Shown here: piece after piece, positions 12,672 through 25,934 of the stretch
How the letters are laid out: the number at the start of each line of letters is the position of its first letter
Position numbering within the stretch: position 1 is the stretch's first letter
Origin: Emergomyces orientalis
Taxonomy: Eukaryota > Ascomycota > Eurotiomycetes > Onygenales > Ajellomycetaceae
Reading direction: 5' to 3'
NCBI GenBank assembly: GCA_002110485.1
Contig: MOWL01000001.1
Coordinates: forward strand, 2,108,001-2,172,000
DNA length: 64,000 nt
The notes under the pieces: generated by a model
The model's input: only the letters and a program-made list of their open reading frames with translations
Database searches by the model: none
What the model was told of the DNA's origin: nothing
Program-made: the position numbers and the translations under genes

Positions 12672-12972
12672 TTTTGATCTGCTAAACTGTCGGCCACAGG
12701 TAGTCGGAGTAGTAGGAATAGTAAGTAATGGACGCACGAATCCACTCTTTCGCATCTCCAAGCCGGGTGGGCTGCTATGATAATTTTGGTGTTTTTTGGC
12801 GCTTATCCGGATTTATGTTGTTGCGGGCCCCAAGATAGCTTGCCTTTTTAGGTCTGTTTAACCTCCGCGATACTCTTTTGCTTTGATTGAATGCTGCGAA
12901 AAACTCCCCAGAGCTCAGCCAACTCTCTCTGTTACTCCTCGGTTTAGATTTTGTGTATTTTTTTCATACAGT
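12672..12972. promoter_or_regulatory. Bidirectional promoter, dim1 and prp1/prp6
   Basis: Only about 300 bp separate the start codons of two divergent genes, both in RNA processing. A shared promoter is likely from the spacing alone. No specific site could be assigned with confidence. Confidence 0.45.
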
Positions 12973-15900
12973 ATGACAGGCCGGAAAGATTTTCTCAGTC
13001 AGCCTGCGCCCGAGAATTATGTGGCCGGTTTAGGACGGGGTGCCACCGGATTCACCACCCGTTCAGACTTGGGCCCCGCCAGAGAGGGTCCAACCCCAGA
13101 GCAGATACAGGAAGCCCTTACGAAGCGCGCACTTCTACTTGGTGCAGCTCCTCCAACTGCATATGGCGCGTCAAACAGAGGCGAAAAGGGCAAGGGAGAC
13201 AAGGCTGAGAAAGCAGTAGAAGAAGAGGAGGATGATCGGTTTCAGGACCCCGAAAATGAAATTGGCCTTTTTGCATACGGGCAGTACGACAGAGATGACG
13301 ACGAGGCGGATCGCATATATCAGGAAGTGGATGAGAAGATGGACAGGAGGCGGAAATTAAGAAGGTTTGTCTCTCCTTTTCTTCTCTTTTTACAAATATA
13401 CCTCCCCGCTCCTATTACGTTTGAAAGCTGTGGGTTTATCGTGTCTCCATAAAATGTTTTGGATAGATTGCCGACATAAAAACCCTTTCTCTACCTTAGG
13501 GAGGCTCGAGAACAACAAGAGCGCGAAGAATACGAACGGAACAACCCCAAAATCCAGCAGCAATTCGCAGACCTCAAGCGATCCTTAGCTACAGTCACCG
13601 ATGAAGATTGGGCGAATATCCCAGAGGTTGGCGATCTCACAGGGAAAAACCGACGGGCCAAGCAAAATTTGAGAAACCGGTTCTATGCTGTTCCCGATAG
13701 TGTCATTGCTAGCGCTAGAGATTCTACGGAGTTCAACACCACCATCGCCGAAGATGGCACCGAGACCACAGTACCGCGGGGGGAAACGGATGGCACAATA
13801 ACAAACTTTGCGGACATTGGCGCTGCCAGGGATAAAGTCCTTCAGGTTAGACTTGACCAGGCTGCTCAAGGATCGACAGGTGACGCCGCAGCTGGAAGCG
13901 CAACCAACATCGACCCAAAAGGCTACCTGACCAGTCTAACCAAGTCCGAACTAAAGGCGGGGGAAGTGGAAATCGGAGACATCAAGCGGGTTCGAGTGTT
14001 GCTGGAATCGGTAACCAAAACAAACCCTAAATATGCCCCAGGATGGATCGCAATCGCTCGTTTGGAAGAGATCGCCGGTAGGATTGTGGCCGCAAGGAGC
14101 TATATTGCTAAGGGATGCGAGCTATGTCCGAAAAGCGAAGATGCGTGGCTCGAAAATATACGGCTTAATGATAACCACAACGCAAAGATCATCGCTGCCA
14201 ACGCGATTAAGAATAACGACACTTCAACTAGGCTCTGGATCGAAGCCATGAGACTAGAATCGGACCCGCGGGCCAAAAAGAATGTTCTTAGACAAGCAAT
14301 TCTCCATATTCCGCAGTCTGTTGCCATTTGGAAAGAAGCCGTAAACCTTGAAGAAGACCCGGCAGATGCACGTCTTCTTCTCGCCAAAGCGACAGAAATG
14401 ATCCCTCTTTCAGTCGAGTTATGGCTGGCCTTGGCTCGTCTCGAAACGCCGGAAAATGCGCAAAAAGTTCTAAACGCTGCGCGGAAGGCAGTCCCAACTA
14501 GCCACGAGGTTTGGATTGCCGCTGCTCGACTACAGGAACAAATGGGGACTGCCAACAAGGTCAACGTGATGAAACGGGCTGTCCAAGAGTTAGCGAGGGA
14601 ATCTGCCATGTTAAAACGAGAAGAGTGGATCGCAGAGGCGGAAAAATGCGAGGAGGAAGGCGCAGTGCTTACTTGCGCTGCCATTATTCGCGAAACCCTC
14701 GGTTGGGGTTTGGATGAAGACGATGACCGGAAAGATATCTGGATGGAAGACGCTCGAGGAAGCATTGCCAGGGGCAAATACGAAACCGCGAGAGCTATAT
14801 ATGCCTACGCGCTGCGAGTATTCGTCAATAAGAAGTCTATCTGGCTTGCTGCAGCGGACTTGGAACGCAATTATGGTACCAAGGAAAGCCTTTGGCAGTT
14901 GTTGGAGAAGGCTGTGGAAGCCTGTCCACAAAGTGAGAGTTTGTGGATGCAGCTTGCGAAAGAAAAATGGCAGGTTGGCGAAATTGACAATGCCAGAAGA
15001 GTCCTCGGAAGGGCATTTAACCAAAATCCGAATAACGAAGACATCTGGCTTGCGGCCGTCAAGCTAGAAGCGGATGCGAATCAAACAGAGCATGCCAGGG
15101 AACTCCTGTCTACCGCACGTCGCGAAGCCGGAACCGACCGTGTCTGGATTAAAAGCGTTGCATTTGAGCGTCAGTTAGGAAACACGGAACAAGCTCTCGA
15201 CCTCGTCAACCAAGGGCTTCAGCTTTACCCAAAAGCCGATAAGTTGTGGATGATGAAGGGCCAAATATACGAGGAACAGAATAAATATCCTCAGGCTAGA
15301 GAAGCATACGGAACCGGTACCAGGGCTTGCCCTAAATCCGTACCCCTCTGGCTCCTCGCATCTCGCCTCGAAGAAAAGGCAGGGGTCGTCGTAAAGGCGC
15401 GATCCATTCTGGACCGAGCGCGTCTCGCAGTACCCAAGAATGCAGAGCTCTGGACTGAAACGGTACGTGTTGAACGGCGTGCAAACAACATAAGCCAGGC
15501 AAAAGTGCTCATGGCAAAAGCCCTGCAGGAGGTCCCTAATTCGGGTCTTTTGTGGAGCGAGAGTATCTGGCACCTGGAGCCGCGGACACACCGGAAGCCG
15601 CGAAGCTTAGAAGCTATTAAGAAGGTGGATAACGACCCAATCCTCTTTGTGACAGTAGCGCGCATCTTTTGGGGTGAGCGAAGACTCGATAAAGCCATGA
15701 CGTGGTTTGAGAAGGCCATTGTCTCGAATAACGATTTGGGAGATGTATGGGCGTGGTACTATAAGTTCTTGTTGCAGCATGGTACTGATGTAAGCAATTG
15801 ACTCGTTCACCTTCCTTTTTGCAATTTGTTAATCATCCAAATTGTTTGTTTATTATGAAGTGTCGCTAACATATCCTCTTCTGCTAAACAGGAAAAGAGG

Positions 15901-16035
15901 GAGGATGTTATCAGCAAATGCATATCCAGTGAGCCGAAGCACGGCGAAATCTGGCAGTCCATCGCGAAGGATCCGGCCAATGCACATAAATCGACAGAGG
16001 AAATTCTCAAGCTCACGGCGGCGCGTTTGGAATAG
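12973..16035 (+). CDS. prp1: Pre-mRNA splicing factor Prp1/Prp6 (U4/U6.U5 tri-snRNP)
   Basis: Three exons: 12973-13364, 13500-15789 and 15892-16035, giving 941 aa. The N-terminal PRP1 domain begins with the conserved GRKDFLSQPAPENYVAGLGRG-like segment and runs to about residue 170, including the DRFQDPENEIGLFA region. From about residue 300 the protein is a long array of HAT/TPR-type helical repeats with recurring W-x-x-x-x-x-x-E patterns. Length and order match fission yeast Prp1 and human PRPF6, which bridge U5 and U4/U6 in the tri-snRNP in the nucleus. The repeat body sits on a single 2.3-kb exon, and short end exons complete the frame. Confidence 0.93.
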
Positions 16036-16941
16036 AAGATAGCTTTCTTTCAACTGTATTTGTGCAGATTATTTTGGTTCTAATCCCTCAAATTTTCGGA
16101 ATGACAGGGGGCTACGGTGTTTTTGATAGGGGAGTTTTCTGGACAGGTGACTAAAGCGAAATACAAATTGTGTGTTTTATTTGCAATTGATACTAGTATT
16201 AAGATATTTGCTCTGTTCGTTACATTGAATAACTATACTAATAAAATGTTCAACAAAATTGCAACATATGAACTTGACAACGGAAGATGTAGCAAGAACA
16301 TCCGAATCCTAAAGCGCATTCTCAATGATTGACCAGAAAGGCAAAGCAATGGCTACAAATATTTAAGAAACAACCGACTGAGCTGAGCGGACTTGTCTCT
16401 TCTTCTTTAGCTGAGACAAGATTAGCAATGGGATCCACTCCGCTCAGGCATTTCTAGAGGTAGTTACCCAGAATAGCAGATCGTGATGCCCGAGGATGAT
16501 AATTTTTGTTAGCAATAATCCACACAAGCGCCCGCCCGTCAAAATGTAAGTATATAGATACAAGAAGGAAAGGAGCAGGATGAAGACAAAAAAGAAAGAA
16601 ACCATTAATCACCCATGCACCAGGCCCTCCAAAGTGTAAATACCACGTCAAGGTATCCCAAAGAAATGAAGAACGAGCCCACCTCATTCACGGTTGGCAG
16701 TCATTATGTATACCAGAAAAGCGTCAAAAAAACAAAGGTGCAAAAGAGGTACAGGTAAGAAACAGTAAACACTGTAAGGGAGGCGGACAACAAAATAGGA
16801 AACCAGTCCCAAACGCCTGAATAGTCACCGACTCACCCACTCCAATGGTATATGCATTATCGACACCCCTGGAAAAGAAGAATGAATGAAAGGAAAAAGA
16901 AAGTAAAAGTAGCACAGATGCGAGCAAAGTCAATACACGTC
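16036..16941. other. Convergent intergenic region
   Basis: AT-rich sequence between the 3' ends of the Prp1/Prp6 gene and the Hfi1-like gene. I see no credible open frame or tRNA. The contents fit 3' UTRs. Confidence 0.45.
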
Positions 16942-18449
16942 TCACGCAGCCATCGAGAGGCAATCGTCAAGAAGGCTTCCCAGCTGCGCTCGATCATTGG
17001 ATGTTGCCCCATCCCACTCCCAACCAGATTCGTCAATATCCATATCATCAGAGTAACCATCAACCCTATTTAAATTGCCGGTTTCGTTTGTGCTCTCCAT
17101 GTAGTCTTGCCGTTCAGCCTCAAGTTCTTCTTCGACGTATCCGCCCAATATCTCATCAACAACCAGGGGCATATGTCCTAGCAAGCCACCGCCAAGTTCC
17201 AGAGCCAATCTCAAGTCTGGGACACCCAGTGCCTGCCTTGTGTTCGCTTCCCTGGCCTCGACGGGGAGGAAACCACTTGTTGTGTGCTTTACTAGCTCTC
17301 CGCGGGTGAAAGCCATTTCTTCGCGTTCAAGTTGCCGTCGATATTTCCGCGTCATGGTTCCATTAATGGTTCCAGAGGGTCCATTTAATCTTGTTCTCGC
17401 GAAAACAGTGGACAGGAACTCTTTAACAAAATTTTCGGTTGCGATGGACATAAACACCGCGCATGGAAATGAAGCCCCATTGACCACGGACTCCTCATAA
17501 CATATGGGGACCATGCGCGCATATATTGAATCTGCATCTGGAAATTCCCCGATTTCAGAGGCTAGGGGTTGCGCGTAACGTTTCCGGATTTCGAGTTCCC
17601 AATCTACACCATGAAGTTAGTTTCCATATTGGCATCTCCGCCATAGTCATGTACTATTAGCCACCTACTTGTCTTGTTCAGCCCTCCAGCGCTGGCAGGT
17701 ACTTGATCTGGGAGCCGGATCTGCTTGGCCTGGTGATACTCCTCAAGTGGGTTTGGTACAGAATGAGGGTCCGGCTATTAAGAATAAAATTTACACTTGT
17801 TAGATCGCCGCAGTCTCTTTAAACCCGCCAAAAACATTGCACTTCTAGAGGCACATAGGCAACCATACCTCAGGGAGAGCCTTTAATCTCCGTCTATCCT
17901 TTGGCGGTAATTGTTTAATCTCTGTTTTAAGTCTCTGCTCTGCCGCATCGCCCGATACAGGTTTCGATACTACCGTCGGTTTATCATTTGCAGAAACCCA
18001 GCTTGCAACACCGTGATCCGGAAGATCCCTCGTGAGGTTGCCAATGATTGCGCATACGAAGTTGTTATGTAGGTGCTCGGTCTTGGGTTCAGAGGAGAGG
18101 AAATGATCGACTCGCGATGCGAATTCATTTTGGTTCAGATGGCCTTTTGCAACCCGAACAAAAAATTCGGAATGTTAGAATAAAATATATCCTCTTTAAA
18201 AGATAAAGGTGCACATATGGTCAACGCACCTAGGAGAAAGAGAGCGATAGCCTCCTTGTACGCCGTCCAATGGATGCCAATGGCCGCCTTTAACTCCGTG
18301 TATACAGGCTCAAGGTCAAGTCGCGGAACAGAAATAAGTGCCTTTGATGCTTTCTGGATCGTTACCGGAGAGGGAGCAACAGGTTGCTTGGTCGCCGAGA
18401 TAGTAGACGATGAGGTTGTCCCAGTCAGCGCGGCGGGATCGATCTGCAT
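16942..18449 (-). CDS. hfi1: SAGA complex subunit Hfi1/Ada1 (SAGA-Tad1 family)
   Basis: Four exons: 18449-18230, 18143-17869, 17774-17669 and 17603-16942, giving 420 aa. The N-terminus is Ser/Thr-rich. The region with RLDLEPVYTELKAAIG, the WTAYKEAI segment and the later GELVKHTTSGFLPVEAREANTRQ-type block, PDLRLALELGG, is the pattern of the SAGA-Tad1/Ada1 family. The tail is acidic (DDMDIDESGWEWDG). Ada1/Hfi1 is a structural core subunit of the SAGA co-activator with a histone-fold that pairs with Taf12. The gene is unrelated in function to its neighbours. Frame is kept across all three introns. Confidence 0.82.
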
Positions 18450-18894
18450 CGTGTTTTAAGGCCAGAAGGGAACCACCCGCGCGAGGGGCTGCGCGAAGCC
18501 AGAGGAGGACGTAGATTAGGCCCTCATGCAAAAAGAATGGACGATTTTATACCATATGGCGATGGAAAAGGCGAAGGGGGATCATTTAAAGATGGAATAT
18601 AGCGAGTATGCTAGAAATGCGATGAACGAGATTGGTCGTTGCTCCTCGTGTATCATGGAGTTGAGGTTGAGATGAGGCGGTGGTGATTAGGTAGTGCGTG
18701 GGTTTAAGCTTCAAAAACAGTTGGCGGAACAACAAAAAAATTATATACCTCAAAATATTCTACACAGGCAGTGTTTACGGCTGGGGATATTTAATGATTT
18801 TTGGATATCTGTGTTTGGCTTTTTCCTATACATAAACAACTTTTTTTCCAACAAGTGAAATTATATTTCATGCATAAAATCAAAAGCCCATGTC
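18450..18894. other. Intergenic region upstream of hfi1
   Basis: AT-rich sequence between the 5' end of the Hfi1-like gene and the 3' end of the BRE4-like gene, both on the minus strand. It should contain the hfi1 promoter. I see no coding potential. Confidence 0.45.
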
Positions 18895-21800
18895 CTACTC
18901 CAACTTCAGTATATCCTCATCTAATATCCCAAATAGTTTGCTTAATTCACTAATAATCGCCATTATTTCATTTCCTAGCTGTCCCGTAACTAGAGCTGTA
19001 CAGAGTTCACAATGGTCAGTATGTTAACAACATATATGAGGATGCGCTCGCAGCAGAAAATGAGCTGGTAAACATACCATATGCATAGAGTAAAGCATAA
19101 TCTTCATCCGTGGTCAGCCGAGATGCCGTGGTATCTTGACGGAACCGGTGCAATCGCGCAAGAAGCCTATCGCGTGAATGCTCAATTTCCGGTAGAGAAT
19201 CATTCAGGGGGTATTCGAGTTTCATGGAGGATGCGACCACTACGCCGGGTATTAGTTTCAGGTGGCAATGAAATGAACAAGAAAATGGCGCATGTACGGC
19301 ATACCGGACAACAAATGGCTTATTCGCGCAGAGAGCTGTATTCTCTCCGGTAAAGTATATGCCAGCATCGCCGCCTCGCCCTCCGAAGCGGTCAAATTCT
19401 TCATAATCTCGAGGTTCATGGCCTGGATAGCATCTAACATACGTCGCGTCCGACTAAGTAGCGTTACATACGTGGCATCGGGAAATGGTCCGCGTAACTC
19501 AAACTCTGACCGCGCCGAAGTATATAGGGTCTCAAGCCGGACCAGGAATCTTTGGAGCTCCAATTTCTCCCTAGGGGTGAAATACGCAATGGCGGACTTT
19601 CCGTCCGTCATCGTCGACAGGGGTTCTCGTTTCCATATCACGCTCATCCAGAGCCATAACAAGCTTAGGCCATCTTTCAGTTTTCTCCGCGCGCTGATAG
19701 GCCAGACCACCCGAGTGATTATGATTCCCCAAATAATTCCAGAAAGGACAGCGACGACACGGTGGATAGCAATGTCAATTACTATCGGCGTGTCCCCGCC
19801 CTCATCTTCGCCCTCATCAATATCGGCTCTTGAAAGAGAGTAGGCATAGAGAACAGTGAGGTTGTATGTGAGCATGATGAAACGTCCCATCGGACCCTGG
19901 CTTTTGACTAGAATAAGGTAGGCGGTGCAGAGTGCCATAACCCAACCAATGAATGCAAGGGCGAAAACGTTCCCTGTAGTAATTTTCCAAGCCATAAAGG
20001 CGCAAATTGCTCCAAATGTTGTTCCAAAGAATCTAGCAAATCCAGTTGTATTGGATGCACCGATTGTCATAGAGCAAACAAGCATATATGATAGCAGGCC
20101 CCACTCCCCGCGCCAGTAAGAATAGAACGGTCGTGTCGATGGCAGGAATGAGGGGAGAGCATACAGGGCCGCTCCGGCACCAACTTTGATTGCGAATTTT
20201 GTTTCATCTCGTCGGAAGATATGGAATGCTTTCCATAATTTGTATCTAAGCTTATCCCTCGCTGACGGTTTATCTGGCGGTTGTAGTGAGGCGCTATTTC
20301 CTTGGATAAGGAAACTTTCGGGAGGGACACTCGTCTCCCCACGTTCTACCACTGACCCTATGACGCTGTTATTATTTTAATGTCAAAACGAGGTATTTGG
20401 GGAATGAGCTTACTTGAAGCAGCAGTCCACTTGTTGATATGGTCGGGAGGGGTGGGACGCCAAAATCTAAGCCAACCCCAGGACCTGCCGTTGGGCCGCT
20501 CATCCGTTTCTAATTGCAGCTCATCAAGTACCTCCAGAATTTCTTTGAGTTGCTCGGCAAACGCTTGGAGAGAAAAACTGAAATGGCCACAACTTGCTGC
20601 AACCTCTTCAAGGTCGGCTTCCGTCTCAACGGACTTGGCTTTGACAAAATCTTTCTGCCAATAAACCATATTCAGTGCGTCATTCCGTGCACTGTGATAT
20701 AAATCGAGAGCTCGGTCTAGGCTGGTGCGGAATTTACAATTAACGGCGACTTTATATTTTGGGCCGGTGCTGTACGGAAGTTCTCCAAGGATTTCTGTCA
20801 CCGCATATGCCAATGCACGCTATTCCAAAAGAAAGCGAAAGAAGTATCAGTATGTAGCTGAGAAATTGAGAGTTGCATTCCAAGAAAATTATCAAGTGGG
20901 GAATACCATTGAAGGGCCTAGGTGAACAATGAATCTATCAAAAATACCGGCGGGAGACTGTGGAGCAAGGGAGTCATCTCCATGATCGGATCCCAAGAGG
21001 GTTTGATCTAAGTTTGTCGTTGACCTGACGCTATTAGACATTTCCGGAACCGGGGTTAAGTTACTCGGCTCCTCGTGAAGAGAGCGCGGAACCGGTGAGA
21101 AGATTGAAGGATGCAATCCGGAGCCAAAATAGGTTGATGCTGATGCTCCCTCTTGAGTTGGAGTAACATGAGAAGGTTGGTAGGATTGCCTTAGAAGGTC
21201 AAATTGAAGGGTAGCGGCGCTCTGAAGTCCTCCAATATTCTGAGTGATGTCCTGAATACACCGAACCAGCTTTTTCTCCAGGCGATATTCTCTTTCCGTC
21301 CCCGCGAAATAGTGCTCGAATTTAGCCTCCTTAAGCCATTTATCGACCGCAACATATGCCTTTTTGTTCCGGTTTGAAGCACTCTTGAATGAGTCCTGCT
21401 CAAGGTGTTCTGCAGAGCCTTGCAGGAAGCTTTCCGTAATGATCGCTAGCATAGTCCCCAGAGAGCCAGTCATCTCAACTAGGTCTTTGCGAAGCTGGGT
21501 TCTTGCAGACACGGGGAAGATCAGAAAACAAACCGCCATCGTCGCAATAACTCCCATCACAATCATTTTTAGAACCTGGGATATTTTAACAAGGGATATG
21601 TCGCCCTGTTGTATAGCTCCCTCCTTTGTCAAAACAGTAATGATAGCCAGAGACGCAAGAGAGCAGGCAACATTCGCCAACGGGTCAGCACGTCGTAACT
21701 TAACCCATCCAACAAAACCCAGTCCCCCTCCGCAAAAAAAGAAAAGCACGATCGCATGCCCAAGCGGAAGGAGATCGAGTTTGTCCTCAAATAACACTGA

Positions 21801-22367
21801 AATACCCATGCTAGTCACAGATATGAAGGTTGCATATATAAACGCTAAGAAGGCGTGTATCGTTGCTAATATCATGCTGCCCCTCGTCCTTGCTGGGTGG
21901 AAGTAAACCGTGATTGTAGCCACCAGGTGTTTTCCATCTTGTCGCCCAAGAAAATTCGCAAATACTGGTAAAAATGTCCCAAGGGTGCCGATCAAATAGG
22001 CGATGCTGCATTTAATCACGCCCTTGCCAGCTTCAGATGCAGCAAATAAGTACAGCGCAGATATGACGCCCATAAATATTTCATAGCATTTGCGCCAGAA
22101 GGCTGCGTTTATGGTGTGGGGAGCAGCGCTCCGGCCAAGTAACGGTTCTCTTTCTCCCAGGTCATCGTTCTCCCTGTCGGGTGATAAATTAATAAGACCT
22201 TTCAGTCGTTGTCCGGTCCTTGGAAGGATGAAGGTGGCTTGTTTGAGCTAGCAACGCAACCTCTGTGAGCAAATATTCCAAAAAGAGGGCTTTTTATAGT
22301 GATAAGAGCTCATAATTATTACCTTGGGTCTGAGTAAACGACCAGCCATAGATGATGCCGGCGTCAT
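18895..22367 (-). CDS. BRE4-like FUSC/DUF2421 multi-pass membrane protein
   Basis: Six exons: 22367-22323, 22247-20907, 20819-20414, 20357-19305, 19239-19078 and 18995-18895, giving 1,035 aa with every phase matching. Two blocks of membrane segments (about residues 60-210 and 660-800) flank a cytosolic central region. The C-terminal part, with the ISHLLS/VVASSMKLEYPL region and the final TDEDYALLYAYALVTGQL stretch, resembles the DUF2421 domain of brefeldin A-sensitivity proteins. The twin-half layout is that of fungal FUSC/aromatic-acid-exporter-like proteins. The true substrate is unknown. The last two introns (65 bp and 82 bp) are needed to recover the conserved C-terminus; reading straight on would stop early at 19258. 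The start could also be the next ATG, six codons later (22349). Confidence 0.82.
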
Positions 22368-22806
22368 CACGTCTGGAAAATTTTCGGCATGGCTTGACAA
22401 GCAGTTGTGGTGGATGACATAGACGAAATAATGCTTTGATGCGTCGATCATGATGCTGCGGGCCTGCGAGCTATGAAACAGGGTCTGCCCAATGTCTTCA
22501 TTGTTAGTATTTGAACTAGTTATTGCCACACGAAACACTACACGCACGCTCACTAGTCACTTCAACTAGATATCAAAATTTAGCCACCAGCCAGTAAGAA
22601 CAAAACAAAATATTAATGATAAAAGCTACATTTAAATAGATTATTTCACACGCCGAAAACGAATACAGTTATAGAATTAGGTAAGGCGTCATTCCACATG
22701 TGTATAGTCGAATAGCATTCATTTAACCCCAGGTGCTACGCAAGTAGTTCATACGAAGTTCAAGATGAACGAAGCATATGAAATTTGGAACTCATCAACT
22801 CGTAGT
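22368..22806. other. Intergenic region upstream of the BRE4-like gene
   Basis: AT-rich. It separates the BRE4-like start from the stop codon of the aip1-like gene on the same strand. An open frame continues upstream of the chosen start to about 22553 but looks non-coding. It likely holds the BRE4-like promoter and the aip1 3' UTR. Confidence 0.4.
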
Positions 22807-24803
22807 CTACTTGAGATCTTCCAGCTGCCATATCTTAACCGCAGCATCAGACCCGACGGATGCGATCTTAGTGCGGTCAGTAATCCAAACCACTCCATTG
22901 ACCCCTTCCTTATGAGCGTTGGGCGCCTGCAGCCAGTCCCCAGGACAAGCCAAACTCCAGATAAAAATGCTTGTATCGAGACTTCCGCTGGCCAGATGGG
23001 TGCCTTGAGAATTCCATGCGAGAGAGGTGATGCGTGCGGTATGCGCAGTCCATCGGTCTGTAATTATGCTACCATCTGCAGTCTTGTAAACCAATACGCG
23101 CCCGCGCGAATCGCCCACGGCTATCGAGGAGCCATCTGGCGAGAATGCGAGCGCAGTGATCGGGTTTCTTGAAACCTTTATTTCCACCAAGGGTACAAGT
23201 GTGTTATTGCTGATATTGCAGATTCGGACGGATGAGTCGTCGCATCCAATTGCGGCGCTGCTACCATGCGCAGCAACTGCGTTAAGAGCAGTAGACTCGG
23301 AAGCGAAATCGCCCACCTTAACTCCGTCTTTGAAAATCTCAACGCCTTCCGAGTTTGCGACGAGAACCGTATTATTAGCGGCAGCTGCAACGTTCTTTGG
23401 TTGGCTGGCGAGCTTGGTTGCGCTTCCAGTATATGTGTTTGTAGATACATCCACAGAGCGAATTGTGTCGTCCCAACCGACGCTGTAAATGCGGCCATTG
23501 CCTTCACCTGTAGATGCTAGGCCGTTGACATAGTTAGGATGACCCTCGCCATCAACGCGTTCTGCAGATCCCTGCGCTACATCCCAGTTGTATAGCCGGC
23601 CGTCAACGCTCCCGGTCCAAAGGGTTTCCTTATCGTCAATATCAAATCGAGCCACAGAGGTAATGCTCTTCTGATGCCCTTGGATAACGCGAGTTGGTTT
23701 CTCGCTGCCTTCAGCTAGGTAGTTAAGGTTACCAGAGAGAGCCAGGCTGATAATCAAGCCATCACTTCTTCCGGCCGGCCAAACAACTCCAACCTGCTGA
23801 TCCGGTATGCTCACGGACCCTTCCTCGCCCATCTTCCAATTCTGCACCACTTTCCCATGTTCTACATCCCAAATCTTCACAGTCCGGTCGGCACTAGCTG
23901 TGACAAACTTCCGCGAGTCCTGCGACCAGGAAACGCCCAATATACTCCCAGTGTGTTCCCCAGCGCCTATTTGAATCTTTGACTCTCCAGTTTTCCCATC
24001 ATAGAGCCAAATACGTCGATCTCCGCCGACGCTGATGAGATTTGCGCCATCCGGGCTGAAGGCGAGTCCGTAGATGTAATTGACATGGTTTGAGCCAGTG
24101 CTCGTGTTGAATTTAAATGGTGGCCCATGGTAAAAAATCAGAGACTTGTCGTCTCCAGCAGTGGCAGCGCGTATGGGACGTTGCTGCCGAATGGCGACGG
24201 AGTTGACTCTCTGGCTGTGGCCCGTAATTTCGCCAACAGAGTTGCCGCTGTCTGCAGTAAAACAATGGCCAAATCTCTGTTTTCCTTCACCCACTGCTAT
24301 AATCCGTTGCGAGTCCCCGTCCCATGCAAGGTCGTTGATGCGACCACTCACTATGAAGTATTCTCCTTTTGTAACGCCTTCCCCAACACAGTCCCACACC
24401 CTGACGGTGCCGCTCTCATCGCCGCTGGCAACATAATAGCCCGAAGGAGAGAATCGCGCAACTGTTGTTTCTGCTTTGTGGTCCGTGTATTGTCTTGAGA
24501 GTGAGGGGTTGTCAATGGAGCGGAGGAAGATAGATTTGTTGGACTAGCTTTCCCAACAGGTATCGTAGATTCAAAGTCAGTTCCAAGTTGCAGGGGCTCA
24601 TGAAGTAAATGGTAAAAGCAATTTCATCTGATTCGTAACGTACCGCATAGGCTAATCGTTCGCCTTTCGAGTCGCACGAGAGCTGTGTTGGCTGGCCTCT
24701 TGTAGTAGAGGGGCTTGGGGCCAAGATGATATCTACTAGAACATCAGCAGTGATGCCAGCACCAAGTCTAAAAGACTGAGGTTTTACCGTTTTTAATGGC
24801 CAT
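22807..24803 (-). CDS. aip1: Actin-interacting protein 1 (WD40, cofilin cofactor)
   Basis: Three exons: 24803-24788, 24732-24644 and 24543-22807, giving 613 aa, the usual size of Aip1. It is WD40 repeats throughout, with repeated GH-x-x-x-V and W/F-D pairs. Examples are RVWDCVG, DRTVKIWDVEHGK, LYNWDVAQ, DTSIFIWSL and a final AVKIWQLEDLK. The opening ASPSTTRGQPTQLSCDSKGER-like stretch (here APSPSTTRGQPTQL) and the SGRINDLAWDGDSQRI segment are typical of fungal Aip1. It forms a two-propeller protein that works with cofilin to sever and cap actin filaments in cortical patches. The first exon encodes only five whole codons plus one base; it rests on a canonical donor and exact phase and is less certain than the rest. 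Confidence 0.9.
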
Positions 24804-25175
24804 TCCGGGGGTGTTAGAAGGGTTGTACTGAATAACCTGCAGCAATAGTCAAGTTCATGAGCATTTCATCAAAGTCACAAAAAGTGGTTGTTGATGGTTT
24901 GCGTATGCCTGAAACTTGCTGACTCTATGTATGGTGGGGTTAAATATATCCTAGGGTTGCCTTGGTCGCATCCGTGCACTGCATGTCAGAGCTTCGCCTC
25001 CTCCCAGCAACAAAGGAGCCAACAGCGAATCGGGGACCCATGTAAGAAAAAGAGAGGGGGAAGAGGAATGGTAGTAAAAATTTATATCTACAAACACTAT
25101 CGTACAGAATATAACTCTTTCTCAGAGGAACACAAAATCAAATTTCCCAACGCCCATTTTGCAGCAAAAGAAAGA
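24804..25175. other. Intergenic region upstream of aip1
   Basis: About 370 bp between the aip1-like start and the stop of the bS18m gene, both on the minus strand. No coding potential is seen. Presumed promoter of aip1 and 3' UTR of bS18m. Confidence 0.4.
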
Positions 25176-25934
25176 TCATGGGTTCAGCCCCCGTTGCATC
25201 TTCGATCTCGCTTCCGCAGCAAGGATTTCGGGGTGTTTGTGAACGCTGGGCATAAGGCCCAAGCCTACAGCTCTTCGAATGGCTTTGGAGATCTTGCGCT
25301 GGTTGACTGGTCGCAGTCCAGTTTCGGAGGAGTGTCTGATACGGCCCATCTCGGTTACATACTCGGACATGATAGCGAAATTCTAAAAGTTCGGGCAAGC
25401 AAGAAATGATTAGCCTAACCCAGCTCAGCTATAAGGCATAAAATGACAGACAAACGGGATTTGCGATATAATATTTATGGAAGGGAATCTACATACCTTG
25501 TACAGGTGCAGAGGGTTCAGAGACAGCGCATCGAACGCATCAGTCGACGGGCTCTTCTTCTTCTTCCATTTCATCATTTCTGCCGGACTCAGATCATGCG
25601 GTGAATATATATCACCGGATTCCCAGTAGCGTTTCTGCTGTCTTTCGAAAGCCCGGGCTCGTTGTTCTTGTATCGTTTGTTTCTCGAATCTCTCCCTCAT
25701 GGACTGTTTCATCATCGATTCGCGTTGGCTCCTCTCTGCAGACATGGCATGAAATTGTATTAGAAGGTGTTATATTACATCCCGTAAGGAGGCGCCTCAA
25801 GTGGATTATTACGTACCGGCAAATCGACTGTATAAAGAGTTAGTGGAGTTGCATCGTCGCTGGGCCGCTTGTAGGGTCGGGTTGCGCGTAGTCTGGCGAA
25901 CGAGCGAACATATTGGGTTCGTCTTGGAAGCCAT
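25176..25934 (-). CDS. rsm18: Mitochondrial small-subunit ribosomal protein bS18m
   Basis: Three exons: 25934-25817, 25735-25497 and 25382-25176, giving 187 aa. The N-terminus is rich in Arg/Ser/Thr with few acids, fitting a mitochondrial presequence. A charged helical linker follows. The C-terminal domain is a ribosomal S18 core, with the segment GRIRHSSETGLRPVNQRKIS and the Ala-Ile-Arg-Arg-Ala-Val-Gly-Leu helix binding 16S-type rRNA in the mitoribosome. Fungal Rsm18 proteins share this long N-terminal extension. The gene is divergent from the PPR gene at 26440, itself probably mitochondrial. Frame is kept across both introns. Confidence 0.87.

Noticed and set aside
12672..12761. Longer Dim1 start at the upstream ATG
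   Set aside because: It would add 30 residues unlike the family; the internal start gives the usual Lys-rich beginning. Kept as a remark only.
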